Shown here piece by piece: positions 12,201-23,818 of a stretch of DNA of 64,000 bases. Both the position numbers and the translations under genes were made by a program. Below the pieces are notes generated by a model. It saw only the letters and a program-made list of their open reading frames with translations. It was not told where the DNA came from and ran no database searches. Source of the stretch: Trichoderma breve (taxonomy: Eukaryota > Ascomycota > Sordariomycetes > Hypocreales > Hypocreaceae); contig NW_026611593.1 in assembly GCF_028502605.1 (NCBI RefSeq), forward strand, positions 868,001 through 932,000. Reading direction: 5' to 3'. Each line of letters begins with the position of its first letter. The first letter of the stretch is position 1.

Positions 12201-13002
12201 TCACTGGCTGTCAGCACTTATACAAAGGTTGGCTGCGATGCACTTCTTGTTCCGGCTGTGAACCAAGTGCAATAAAGCCGCTACATTCGGAAAGATATTG
12301 TGTACCTGTTGAGGGACTGGCATTATAAATACACGAAGTTGTTATCTTCTTACTCTCTTTATTTTATTATTACTACTACTTGTTTTACAATGCATTTAGA
12401 AGCTTGCGCGTAAAGGATAATACAGGTTAGCATGCAGGAGAGCGAGAACACTTTCAGTACAACATGCATTTTTTAGAAGAATAGATAGTGAATACTTCAT
12501 AAATCTAGATCTTATCAACAAATGAAGATATAGAAAGTTTCTTCGATATGATTGAGGATATCTTTTTTTCCTCGAGCCAGCGATGACGTTAAACCTGTGT
12601 GTTTTGAGTACCTATGTTGTTGTTTCTCGTGTCGTATGAGGCCCTAGTACAAACGGACTATATAAACAAGGACAATAATGAAATTAATCAATCATGAATA
12701 TAAGAGAGTAAGCGCTCATAAATGACAAGTCTCAGGTCTCTTGGTCTTAATCCAATCCCGGCTTTGTGAGTTAGTGGCGCAATCCGTGACGAAGCTCACT
12801 AAAACCTCTCTTTATAGCAGCATTTGTAGGGCGTCACATTTCGATCATGAGGAACATCAACTATTGAATAAGCGTACAAATCTTTTTTCTAATTAATTCA
12901 TCAACTAAATTAATACTGTACTAGATAGAAAGAAGTCTAATAGCGTCTGCGAGTATTGGTGCCACAATATGTTCTCGGGTAGCGAGTCAACCACAACGGC
13001 CA
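12201..13002. other. intergenic, no gene seen
   Basis: AT-rich spacer between convergent genes (peroxidase and alpha/beta hydrolase). It holds only their 3' flanks. Confidence 0.5.
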
Positions 13003-14199
13003 TTACAACCCATTCCTAGAAAAGAAGTCGAAAATAAGCTGGAACCCTGCTGTGGCATTGTTGTGGAGTGGCAGCGCATGGCCAGTGTTGGGCTGAAGAG
13101 CCACCTCGATTTTCGTAGCGTGGGGGTAAGTCGCGTTCAACTCTGTCATGTTGGCCAAACCCCTGCAATCGCCTCGGCAGATGTAAAAGTCAAGCTCTGG
13201 CAACAGGAATTGCACAGGGGCCCTGAAGGATGGCCCGGGGTTTCCAAGCAGCGAGAAGGCAGAGGCGAACTCTCCGATCGGGACAGGCTGCTTGATGCTA
13301 ATGCCATAGTCAAGCAACTCCGGTGTGAAGGCGGTTTTGGGATTGCCACCAAAGAAGATGTTTTGGATACCATCTCTCTGGGCCACTACGTAGCCGCTTG
13401 ATCGGTTGAAAGGAGGGTTTCCTGTGGCGGCATATTCGACGCTGAACGATGTTGAGCCGGCGCTTGCAAGTTCTTTGGTGAACAGGTAGCCCGTGATGAT
13501 GGCTCCATCAGTAAGAGGCCCGTATCTGGCAATGAAGGCCGAGGTAAGGAATGAGCCGAAACTGTGTCCGATGTGGACGACCTTATGCGGGGCTGCCAAT
13601 GACTTGAAGGAAGGAATGGAGGGTTTCGCATGACCCGCAAACTCATACAGGCTACCATTGCGTGCCATCAGGGTCAATTGGCGGAGAATTTCGAGCTCAA
13701 CAGGTGCTTGGACCACGTCGTATGCATCCGGCTTATCAGATTGACCGACTCCCAGACGATCATACGTGAAGATGGAGTATCCTGCTTTAAGTGCTGCTTC
13801 CACGTAGGAGTGGTTCTCCGGCTTGTACTCGGAATCCCAGTATCTAGAGTCGTAGTGCACTCCATGGGTGGCGATCTGCAAGATATTGTGCTTTCCATTC
13901 TTGGTAGACTTGGGAATGCACAGCTGAGCATGGATATTGAACGTCTCAGAAGTCGTGGTATTCTTGATGATATTACCAGGGCCGTGTATAGTAGTCCGGG
14001 TGGCATCGTAAATTGCCCAGGATACTGCTTCAATATCGTTGTCCACTCTTGGTATGTCAAAAACGGCAGTATCTGCGGTAATAGGCAGCCGAATATCCAG
14101 CTGCTTGCAATATCCGTGAGGCCTTTCGACACAGGCATTTGCTGAAACAGAAATGCCTGGTAGAAGCATTAAAGCTCCCAAGAGCAGCGAAGACACCAT
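13003..14199 (-). CDS. secreted alpha/beta hydrolase
   Basis: Single exon, 398 residues, starting at the ATG at 14199. Residues 1-20 form a hydrophobic signal peptide. The hydrolase core shows an oxyanion-side ATHGVHYDSRYWD segment, a YDRLGVGQSDKP strand-turn, the nucleophile elbow GHSFGS, a likely acid in LLPELDFYICRGDC and the catalytic histidine in NTGHALPLH. Several N-x-S/T sites fit secretion. The substrate is unknown; a lipase/esterase-like or lactone-hydrolysing role is possible. It converges with the peroxidase gene. Confidence 0.85.
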   Translation of the reverse strand: MVSSLLLGALMLLPGISVSANACVERPHGYCKQLDIRLPITADTAVFDIPRVDNDIEAVSWAIYDATRTTIHGPGNIIKNTTTSETFNIHAQLCIPKSTKNGKHNILQIATHGVHYDSRYWDSEYKPENHSYVEAALKAGYSIFTYDRLGVGQSDKPDAYDVVQAPVELEILRQLTLMARNGSLYEFAGHAKPSIPSFKSLAAPHKVVHIGHSFGSFLTSAFIARYGPLTDGAIITGYLFTKELASAGSTSFSVEYAATGNPPFNRSSGYVVAQRDGIQNIFFGGNPKTAFTPELLDYGISIKQPVPIGEFASAFSLLGNPGPSFRAPVQFLLPELDFYICRGDCRGLANMTELNATYPHATKIEVALQPNTGHALPLHNNATAGFQLIFDFFSRNGL

Positions 14200-14342
14200 G
14201 GTCTCGGTAAGAGGGCCGATATACGTTGAAGATGAGAATCAACAAGGTAAACTGTTTGGAGAGTTATTGGAAGAAGATGATCGATGATTCGCAAGTAGAT
14301 TGGCGACCGAAAAAAAAGCAAGAAAGCAAGAAAGTATGAGCT

Positions 14343-14350
14343 TATTTATA
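14343..14350 (-). promoter_or_regulatory. TATA box of the alpha/beta hydrolase gene
   Basis: TATAAATA on the minus strand, 144 bp upstream of the ATG at 14199. Confidence 0.4.
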
Positions 14351-14458
14351 ACAAAAAACATCAACCATATGCCAAAGGTTTTGACAAATATTTGCATTTC
14401 TCAAATCAACCTCAACCGTAAATTTTATTAAATTGCTGACATGAGGCTATGATACGCA

Positions 14459-14612
14459 CATGTTATACGCTCTGCCATTTTGACGCTGAATGTTAGACAA
14501 TTGCATACGTTGTCTGCGCTATGCGCTATGAGGAGCACGCCATGCTATGAGGACACAGCAGGCTATACGCTCTTACGCTATGAGAACCAGGCTATACGCT
14601 CTTGCGCTAGAT
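14459..14612 (+). repeat. imperfect minisatellite with GCTATACGCTC units
   Basis: Two near-identical 22-bp units (CAGGCTATACGCTCTTACGC type) start at 14558 and 14588, a 30-bp period. Degenerate relatives are GTTATACGCTCTG near 14461 and GCTATGAG repeats at 14526-14550. The complement of ATACGCTC resembles the GAGCGTAT boxes near 10.66 kb. Confidence 0.55.
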
Positions 14613-16310
14613 CCCACAACAAAGCGTCAGCTCAGCCTCAATCTATGCGTATAACTTAAAAGCAACTGCATTGCAATCCTTTGGTCCTTTTGCAATTCCG
14701 GTTTAGGTCAAACGCCGATTTGATCAGTCAGCTGTTTGCGCCTTTCATACGACCAAATGAGATGCTGAAAATGCGCCTTATAGAGTACATGGTAGGCATG
14801 TCATCTTCTTATCTCTGATTCACATAACCAGTCCGACATTTGCAATACCTGAAGAATAATCGGTTTCGTTAGTTCGCAGTTCAAATGACGAGATGGCTTG
14901 TTAAGATGCGCCTACCTCGGGAGTTTATATATTTTATAGAATGATACATCTGCTGCTGTAATAGAATGGCCTTCATCTATACGACATCAAGAATTCAGAA
15001 ACTCAGGCCTTGCTCAAGAGTTGCTCAAGGGCCACCCATGCCCAAGCGACGTCAGCGGAGCTATCTCAATTGAGCAGGGACATTCTCAATGCCAAGATCT
15101 GAGAGGTGAATTCAGAGCATATGACAGCTGTTCCCTGCTTACTGGTCTGATCTAGTTAGGCACCCACGATCAGAAAAATCGGGATGACAAATTGTTGAAG
15201 ACAATATTGGCCAGACCTTCAGCGGGGCATTTAGTTACTGACATCAGAGTCTGAAGAGCAATAAGACTCTACTTGTGAAGCAACACTTGCCTGTTTATTA
15301 AGCTTATAAATGATCATCGTAGTAAATAAGGGTACGCCAATGACTTGCATTATGCATTCATTAACTAAGACGGAGATATTTATGTCGTCTCTTGGCGATT
15401 ATTTGCATGTTAAGGATGTGGAAGCTGTCACGAACATACGCGAGCTTCGCTCATATCATCTATCCACTGCTAATGAGCCTCTTGTCTTCAATAGGTAAAT
15501 CAAATCAGCTTAGAATACAAATGCACTGGGTCAGACTATCTAAGGGACAAGACTTAGCATATTACTGAGGCTGGTTATTACGTATATCTTCGGTGATGAG
15601 TACTCAAGGCAGGCGCCCATGAAACAATTTATGTCTTAACTCTAGGTATGCTATAGTAAGTTTAACACGATGATGCTTAGATTTGTTTGACAGGTTACAT
15701 TGTCGGGGATATCAATTACACCGTATATAATGGTATTAAACATGCCGTCGGTATTCAAGAGTGATTAATATGTAATAATTTGTATGCAATAAGTGGAGTT
15801 GTTCGTAATCTAGAGAGCGAGTGCGCTTCTATAACCAACCCCCTAAACATTAGCCAGTAGCTGCGGCTATTAAAAGCGCTGGTAATACTGAGTTACTTAG
15901 TGTCTATATAGTACTAAACAATATATAGAGCGCCAATAATTGACACACGGATTCGTAGACGACCCAAACTTGCTACTTCAAGTCAACAAAAACCTCTTTT
16001 CAATTGAACATGGCAATTGTCGGCGAGGGAAACGCAATCTCGCCGGATTTCCACAGGAAGCTTTACTTGACCGGCATTCCCGACCCTAGTGGCAGAAATG
16101 GTCGTATTATAGAATAACCATGTTTTCAAGTCTTTTAGTGTAATGTACCGAGGTAGTGAGATATTGATTAGGAAGGTCAATCCAAGAAAATGAAAGCCCA
16201 CCACAACATTTCTCATGATATAAATATTATCTTCATTCTCGCCTAGTTTGCCAACATGTCTGTTCAAATCAAGTACACTTAACAAGCTCGACTCATCCAA
16301 TTCCGCAAAA
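14613..16310. other. gene-free region with a dispersed repeat copy
   Basis: No exon is supported here. The left half is plain AT-rich spacer. The stretch 15145-15500 is copy A of a decayed repeat, listed separately. Confidence 0.45.
15145..15500 (+). repeat. decayed dispersed repeat, copy A
   Basis: Shares an ordered series of words with 18196-18510 in the same orientation: CTGATCTAG, GGGATGACAAAT, GCGGGGC, ACTTGTGAAGCAACACTT, TTATTAAGCTTATAAAT, ATTATTTGCATGT and CATATCATC. Many differences are C/T or G/A, as expected from repeat-induced point mutation. No transposase frame survives. Confidence 0.6.
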
Positions 16311-17108
16311 ATGCTGTTGTCAGTTCGTATCCTGGGCTCTGCTGCTCTTATGGCAGTGACAGCCTCTTGCAAGCAGCTCATTCTGAATGTTGGTCTGCTT
16401 TTTTGGCTTGAAATGTCGAATCGAATACATTTTAATCTGCTGATAGTTTGATGACATCGCCATATCAAACGACAACGGGTGTGGTAATTTCACATTTGGA
16501 GAATTTTCTGTCTATCATGTGAGTTATCCTTGAATTTATTCATTCTTTCAAAGCTGACAGGTTCCAGGATATTGCCGTTTCAGATGCTTTTGGCACTTCT
16601 AGGGTTTTCAATGCCACCAAAACTCCATCTTGCAACTCTGTCTTAGACGAGGATATAAGTTTAGCCTTGTTTGGTCGAGCGCCTTCACCTTCCAACGCGT
16701 TATTTATCAGCGCATTGCTTGATGCCCAGATTGTCGCTGCTAATGTAAATACAACATTGGTAAACGAGGCATCGTTTGACATATTGCCCGTCTTTTCAGC
16801 AGCTGAGGTAAATCGCCTTTAAGCTCTAAGCCAAGACCAAGCTGACCTATCTCAAGCGTAATTCGAGCGATGTAACTGTTAGAATCTTTACTTTATTTTC
16901 CGATTTTGGCTCTGTCGACATTCGAAATACGTTTGAATTCCACACTGCAACCGATGGATGGGGTCCCTATCACGTCAATGTTTCTTCAAATGGTGTCGAG
17001 TATCGGTTTCTTGAGGTTGACGTGGTGCTTCCGGATGAGGATTCCCAGAGGGGAGGATTATCTCCCGCCTTTTTCGTCGATAACCTTGTTTTGGAGAGTA
17101 CAGAGTGA
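16311..17108 (+). CDS. small secreted protein with a beta-sandwich (carbohydrate-binding-like) fold, four short exons
   Basis: Exons 16311-16388, 16447-16518, 16568-16807 and 16857-17108 join entirely in phase 0, giving 213 residues. The introns are 58, 49, 49 and GT-AG, with CTGAT/CTGAC branch sites. Exons 2-4 have no start codon, so the gene does not show up as one long frame. The N terminus is a signal peptide (LGSAALMAVTASC). Then come LNFDDIAIS, a SPSNALFISALLDA block, and a C terminus ending AFFVDNLVLES, the layout of fungal secreted FDD...DN-type jelly-roll proteins. A role in binding glycans is inference. The antisense frames over the same DNA are shadows. The exon 1 donor (GTTGGT) is the weakest junction. 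Confidence 0.62.
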
Positions 17109-17568
17109 TGCTGTCTGGGAAAGTGGAGCTAGCACTACCGACATAGTAGTACGCGCAAGATATCACAGAATAGATAACCAACTTTATCTTTAGCTATAAG
17201 AAGTCTAGTTGACAGTTATTGATAGCCCCAATGAGATTACAAAGCCCAATTGTTTGGAAATACATCTATCATAACATCATGGTCTTATGTAAGTGTTTAT
17301 AAAGGGGAGATGAAAACTCTGAAATATGTACAAAATGGGGATTTGAACATAAATTGGTCAGGGAGCGACTGATAAGCCGCCTATCTTCGCGCGGCTTTAC
17401 TCAACGATTAAGCGCCTGTAAGTCATTGAGAATCACTGGACTTCTAGGAATTCGAAGATTTCAGAGTACTATTCTTTGCCCACCATGTTTGCCAATATGT
17501 CTTGCATGGTTGAAGCAAATCTATAAAGCAAATATGTAATTCGTAGAGATCAGGCACTCCCGACTTTT

Positions 17569-17936
17569 ATGAGTTATTTGGGAACGAGTCGAACAACGGC
17601 GCTTGATTTGGAATATATGATAGATACAGCAACTCTGAGAGGTCCCAGTGGATTTAGGCATACGCTGTACGAGAGATGACGATCAACGAATACCACGGGC
17701 CATAGGATCACTGATTCCGAGGTCAATCACGACCAGGTTACTCACCCCAGCGATGGTGAGTGGAGGCTTGAATTCGGCAAGCCACCAGGTCAGACACCAG
17801 CGGCTGGGCCTATTGGCAGTTTGATTGGGACTACGGAAAATAATAAGGTAATCTTTATGCTTCCATTTTGCTTTCGGGAAGGTACATTACTCTCATTCGG
17901 TTATAGCCCTATTCATCTCCATTACTCGGTAGGATA
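17569..17936 (+). pseudogene. possible gene relic with one internal stop
   Basis: From the ATG at 17569 the frame is open to a TAG at 17934-17936, except for a TGA at 17677-17679. The part after the TGA has coding-like composition (PSDGEWRLEFGKPPGQTP, then AAGPIGSLIG). About 122 codons with one stop is longer than expected by chance at this base composition. A GTAATC donor-like site at 17839 could end an exon. No family is recognised, and it may be chance. Confidence 0.2.
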
Positions 17937-18195
17937 GGGAAATGCAGTACAAGTGACATAAAAGAGAGATCGGTTGATGGTAATAAGGTCTGTTGTTTAT
18001 ACTAACTCGGAAATCCAACTGCTTTTATCATCATTTTGAGGCAGGGCGGCCCAGCCAGTACTTATGCGTTGATTCAGTACATGATACATCAAATTCGCAT
18101 TCACTCAAACTGGCATTTGCTCGGATATTTATCTTGAGGACGGAAAACTCTAATCCTAACACGCGAGTGGTTCATTCGAATAATATGGCAACTAT

Positions 18196-18510
18196 TCCCC
18201 TGTCTACTAGCCTGATCTAGCTAAGCCAGTAGAGTCTATAATTGGGATGACAAATGAGAAACGACAACATGCCTGCCGTCGGTGAAACTTTCTGCGGGGC
18301 CGTCAGTTGCCAGCGTAGCAGTCCGAAGAATGGGCAAGTTTTTACTTGCGAAGCAACACTTCAATGTATATTAGGCTTACAAATAACTATCCTAAAATGA
18401 GTGCGATGGGGTACTCTACTGCCCATGTTGATAGATATGACTACTCATAGGCAACTATTTGCACGTACAGCGTCTGAGCCATATCATCGACTGAGAATGT
18501 ATGCAGGTGT
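18196..18510 (+). repeat. decayed dispersed repeat, copy B
   Basis: Direct-orientation partner of 15145-15500, shortened in its 3' half. The best-kept parts are GGGATGACAAAT (about 18241), GCGGGGC and ACTTGCGAAGCAACACTT (about 18345). Confidence 0.6.
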
Positions 18511-19148
18511 TTAGAGAGACAAGCAGTTAAGTATCATGTCTCAAGACTTTACCAGCATTTGAAGATTTGAAGCATTATTGAGAAGAAATTAAATATGTAT
18601 TAGCGGTTTATTTTAATAAAGTTAATAGTCCATGGTGTCTGCATCATAGATGGCAAATGCGTTCTTACATCTACTTTGGTACTACTGGATCAAGTATGAA
18701 CTGACTGCTGTATGGCTAATTAGATGACATCAGGTAAGGTACTTCCTTATTTTCCAAAAGATCATGGGGCTTGGAGATAAGCACAAGATGTGCACCAAAA
18801 TAATATCCACGTGGAGAAGCCCACATCCGCCCATTCAAACACTGGTCGCTTCGGCCATATTCCCGTCTCGCGGTACTTCTCCCGATTCATGAATTAATAA
18901 TAGAGTGCATGACACCTGACAAGTAATGATTCCACATTGTCTAAATGAATATACGATGTAGGATTGTGGGATTGAAAGTGATCTAGCGCGTAACAATAGC
19001 GCTGCTGCTGCTGCTATTGGCGTTGGAGATCCCCCCTTTCCAACTGCCGTATGTTTTCAAACTACTCCAAGTCAATTACAATTAGTTTAATTTACAAGCT
19101 GCTAAACACTTTCATTGTTATTGCCTTGGAACATTGTCGTCTGCTGAT

Positions 19149-20911
19149 ATGGACGCAAAAGACATGGCTAAGCTAGGCTCAGCGCGAGCAGTGGCGATCT
19201 CAGCATCTATTATCGCTACACAGCTTGTTCAGGTTTGTGAGAACCAAATTGCACACCCGATTTTGTCTTGGAATTATAGCTCAGCATATTTTTAGATGAT
19301 TCCTTTTGGTGCCGGGATTCTCGCCTCGAGTATCATTGCCCGCGACCTCAACTCACCGAACAAGGCAAGCTGGATTGCAGCTTCGTACCCGTAGGTCCAA
19401 TTCTACTTAAAACTTGTCAATTTGCAATTTTTTCGACTAATATCATCTCAAGCTTAACGCAAGGCGCATTTGTTTTAATAGGCGGTCGTATCGGTTCCAT
19501 CTATGGCCATAAAAATGTGCTTGTCGCAGCCTGTCTGTGGTGGTCAATATTCTCATTAGGTTCAGGCTTTGCCCGCAACATCGTCGCGCTGATCGCGCTC
19601 CGAGCACTGACTGGAGTTGGAGGCGCTTTCATGGTGCCAAATGCCATTTCATTATTAACCATTAATTTCCCTCCTGGAAGACTTCGAAACCTGAGCGTTG
19701 GTTTCTTTGGAGCAATGGCCCCGATCGGTGCTTCGATAGGCTGTGTGTTCGCGGGTCTTTTGGCTCAGTTGACGCCGTGGAAATACATGTTTTTTGGGCT
19801 GTAAGTATCTTCAAAATGCATTCATTCGCTGCAATGAGTATCTGACTTTGCTATCATAGCACCATTATGGGTGTCCTTGTGACAGCACTCGTTGTGTTTG
19901 TTGTCCCCGGCGAGACTGAACCCTTGGATAAGCAGGGACGTGTTGACTACATTGGGTGCTATCTTGGAGTCGGCGGGCTCATACTATTCAATTTTGTTTG
20001 GAAGTTAGTATCTATCTCTCATCCCTCTCCAAAACCTATTCCATCTTCACAAGTTGACACTCGGCTACAGTCAAGCTCCATTCGTTGGTTGGCAGGAGCC
20101 GTATGAGTACGCTCTGCTGATTGCTGCAGTTGTCCATCTTACCGCATTCATTCTCTGGGAAGCCCGGTATGCAGCTGACCCAATCTTGCCCCTCGATATA
20201 TGGACAGCAAAATCGATCAGCCCGATGTTGTTGGCATCATTCATTTCTTTCATGGCAGTCGGCATCTTGGTATGGTATTGCAATACGTGGAATGTCAACC
20301 TGCGAGGATACTCGACCTTGCTGTGTGCTGCTACTTTTGTTCCGCTGGCAATCGGGGGAACCACAGCGGCCATAGTCAGCGGCTTGGTTGTACCACTCTT
20401 AGATGCCCAATACATCTTGGTGATAGGCAGTGCGTGTACCATGGTTGCGTGCATTCTTGCTGCAACCATGCCTGACAAGCAGTCATATTGGCCGCAGATG
20501 TTTCCGGCAATAACGATTCTTAGTTACGGTCCCGACTTTCTCTTCGCAGCATCACAGATCATTGCAAGCAATACTGTAAAGAAACATCAACAGGGAATAG
20601 CCGGTTCTTTGATTGGCACTCTAGTAGCCTATGGTCAAAGCACAGGTATTGGATTCGCCGGCACTGTCGAAACTTATACCAACAATCACGGCGCCAATAT
20701 TGGGGATGGATATCGACATGCCCTGTATCTGGGAATTGGACTTGCTGGACTATCAATTATCATCGCTATAATCTTTATTCGCATTCCAAAAGATACTCGC
20801 GATGGATGGGGTGATGAGGAGTTAACTGTGATGGGAGATCTGTCCGATCAAAGCGAGCAGAACAAAGCTGACGAGAGCTTAGATTCCCAGAACAAACAAC
20901 TACAAGTATAG
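19149..20911 (+). CDS. MFS transporter, DHA2-like 14-TM drug/metabolite exporter
   Basis: Five exons, 19149-19232, 19296-19390, 19453-19800, 19860-20003 and 20071-20911, all phase-consistent; 503 residues. MFS signatures are GGRIGSIYGHKN (loop 2-3 motif A) and RALTGVGGAFMVPNA followed by a glycine-rich helix with GASIGCVFAGLL. The number of hydrophobic segments fits the 14-helix DHA2 group, closest to fungal aminotriazole-resistance-like proteins. The C-terminal tail is acidic and cytosolic. It probably exports small molecules at the plasma membrane by proton antiport. It is followed at 22220 by an SDR on the same strand, but no biosynthetic backbone gene is nearby. Confidence 0.88.
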
Positions 20912-22219
20912 GAATAATAGCTAGGTATATTTGTTTAGCTATTGTTTCTACAGGTACTAGAACACTGACGTTGTCCTCCATATCAAGCTCGTCTCATATA
21001 TTACCACAGGCGCAGCTTTTTAATTTAGAAACGAGAAACGACGCTTACTATCATGTTGTATTGTCGATAAGATTGTAATGGTTTAGATGTATCCTGTCTA
21101 CTTCTGTCAATAAGCGACACCTTCTCTAATTCGCTGCTTATAGAATTTTGTATATTTTTCAACTTAGTTAAGTGTAAAAGCCGGACACAAGTAATCGTCT
21201 TGACTCTAGGGACAATGCGTATAGTGGAAGCAAAAGTATTGTCCCACATGTAATTCTCAGTAAACACGGCTCTAGAAAATATGGCGTAAAAGGCTATTCT
21301 CCTCTATTAAATTTCTACTCGTGCTAAGCTGGCAACTATATAACGAAGTCATAGATAATGTAATTCCAAGCTCCCTGGAAACTTCAACCCAATTGGCTAC
21401 GAGGCCCCATTCTCAAACTTGAAGGCGGATGTTTGAGGCTGCATACATGAAGTCGAAGGAATTAAGGCATCCCACACGGAGTAAACATGCTGATAAATCA
21501 CCAGAAGGTGTTTTAAAAGAAGCAGTTGCTCCTATATTCATGACCTTGAAGCCAAGAATATGCCCCATATTTCAAGGTCACACCAGTCTGCTTGATAATT
21601 ATTCGCGGATTGTTGCCGGCAAGCACCATGAGCCAATCAACTCCACAGAATGCAAACAAGCTCCCCACAAAGCGACACAAAGCGGCGCAAAGCGGCTGAA
21701 GAGAAGGAGATCCCACAAGGTCCGTGGTTGTGTGCTCCGGAGCGATCCGCAGAGCTCCGATGTGTGTCCGACGTATTGGCCTCCAATCATTGTTGGTTGA
21801 GTCTCCTATTTCCGTATCAAAAAAAATCTCTTTCATTCCAATTCCGAAAGGACGATGTGCCTTACGATTTGAAATCAGGAAAGCACAATGTCTTTTGATA
21901 CGACGTCTCTCTGTGGAGTAGCTAAAGTTGCAACTATCCTCCGCATCCCTGGTTTGCTTGTAGGCAACCAACGGATGGGGCAAAATGGGCATAGGGGTTG
22001 TACATGCAAACATGAAGGATCCGGAGATGCGCCTTTTACTATGCGCAATGTGGGTAAAGGGAAGTACGTATCGTGGGTATCTCGAAGGGTATAAAATCCA
22101 AGCTTCCCAACTCTTCGAAGAGCTCCCTTAACAATTCTCTCATCATAATTCCAGGACCAACAACTTGACCAAATACATTTTTGAGTATAATTACTAACAC
22201 ATATAAACACTCGGTCAAA
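20912..22219. other. intergenic, 1.3 kb
   Basis: No supported exon. A short run of AAAGCGGC-like words lies near 21665-21695. The open frames on both strands around 21.5-22.1 kb overlap each other and lack splice or motif support. Confidence 0.45.
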
Positions 22220-23161
22220 ATGAGTATGCCAAACCCCACCGCGAAATACCACAACAACCCTACGCCAGTGGTTGATCCTACGCAAAAGCATCTTTCGGTA
22301 GCTGGCAAGACTGTTCTCGTCACAGGAGGTGGCACAGCCATTGGAGCTGCAACTGTGGAAGCCTTTGCAAAAGCCAAGGCTGACCACGTCTTTTTCGTTG
22401 GAAGACGACTCAATCTTCTTCAGGCTGTTGAGCAAAGGGTCATTGGCACCTTCATATTCTTTTGTAGGCCTTAAACTAATGCATCGCAGCTCTCGAAACT
22501 GTACCCGCAGACCAAGTTCCACGCCCTCCAAACAGACATTTCCAAGGAGGATGAAGTCAAAGCTCTGTTCGAAACTATCAACAAGACCAGCTTTCTCGAC
22601 ATCTTAGTCGCCAACGCTGCATACCTCTCTTCGCCTGGTTTACTCCACACTACCGAAACAGGCGAATGGTGGAAGGGATATGAGATCAATGTCCTGGGTA
22701 CCTATCTTCTCGGCAAATATTTCATCAACCAGTCAAAGCCAGCTAGAGGGAAGCCCGTTTTCGTCGGTGTGAACACTGGCGCCATCAACGTCGGTCCCGG
22801 TTTCTCCAGCCCCATGAGCGGCTATGTGTCCTCCAAGATGGCTACTGCTTCAGTAGTAGAGTTCCTGCAGCAGGAGAACCCGAACATCAAGGCATTCAAC
22901 GTTAGCCCTGGCATGGTTCAGAGCGAGATCGCCGACAAGGCCAATACGCCTCAGTTCCCGCCAACGGACTCACCCGAGTTGATGGCCAACTTTGCAGTCT
23001 GGCTTGCTAGCCCCGAATCAGACTTCCTTGCTGGCCGTTTCATCTGGGCCAATTGGGACGTGGAAGGATTGCTTGCGGCCAAAGAGAAAATACTGGCGCA
23101 CCCGGGACAATTGAAGCTAAATATCGACGGCTGGGAGAGCAACTTTGCTGCCCTCAAGTAA
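22220..23161 (+). CDS. short-chain dehydrogenase/reductase
   Basis: Exons 22220-22438 and 22490-23161 are joined in phase 0 across a 51 bp intron with an ACTAAT branch; 296 residues. After a 27-residue leader comes the Rossmann segment KTVLVTGGGTAIGAATVE, then LVANAAYLSS (NAG-type motif) and the YVSSK active-site pair. The catalytic serine position appears as threonine in VNTGAI. NAD(P)-dependent oxidoreduction in the cytosol is expected; the substrate is unknown. The C terminus (WANWDVEGLLAAKEKI) resembles fungal SDRs of secondary metabolism and detoxification. Confidence 0.87.
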
Positions 23162-23818
23162 ATAGATACAAGGGATGATTCAACTCTACGCCTCTTTGCG
23201 ATAGACAAACCTCCCTCGATAGAGAGAAGCATAATCTCAAACATATTTTATCATCATCTCACGATAGCCATGAGGACAGGCTTTGACTCCTGTTATTTTG
23301 TCACCATATGAGAAGAAATAGGGTAGGATGACAGTACCTGAGTCACCTCTAATCGACCTCTGCTAGTTTAATACATGATGGTGGTACAATATACATGGCT
23401 GTAAGTCAATAACCCGCATCCGCGCATTCACGCGCGTGTTTACGTTTGTTTAATGGAAACAATGATTTTATTAGTGGTCAAATTTCTCCAAGAATCGATT
23501 ATCAGATAATCCCCTCGCCATTATTCACCGAACTGTAGTGGCGACGCATTGGTGCCCAGCTCGGAACCTAAAAGAGCACATCAACGGAACACGAGGCTCT
23601 CCCTTGCATCGGAAAAACAGATGCGGTATGTACAATTTGATTGGCTACAGTTGTCATCCTGCTTTTTTTACGAAAGCCTTAATTTTTATTGTAGGCATTT
23701 GGGCAGCAGTCATCTGGTCTTCCGTTCCATTGCATCTCTCAAGCGATCTATCAGCAATTCTTTCCTTCGCAAACTCAAGCCCTACGCAGAAGATAGTCTT
23801 CAATCACTTGAATCAACC
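23162..23818. other. intergenic, probable 5' leader of the ISG12-like gene
   Basis: A canonical donor GTATGT at 23625 and a TTTTATTGTAG acceptor near 23696 suggest a leader intron upstream of the start at 23819. No other gene is seen. Confidence 0.35.

Larger units (their letters stand above)
17109..19148. other. gene-poor region with repeat copy B and a possible gene relic
   Basis: No intact gene. 17569-17936 holds a reading frame of about 122 codons broken once (listed as a pseudogene candidate), and 18196-18510 is repeat copy B. The right end is the promoter region of the MFS gene. Confidence 0.4.

Noticed and set aside
15983..16782. Two minus-strand frames over 15983-16782
   Set aside because: They are antisense shadows of the four-exon secreted gene, whose plus-strand reading has a signal peptide and consistent phases.
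21429..22094. Overlapping frames on both strands
   Set aside because: They are mutually antisense, have no motifs, and are interrupted by the SDR promoter region.
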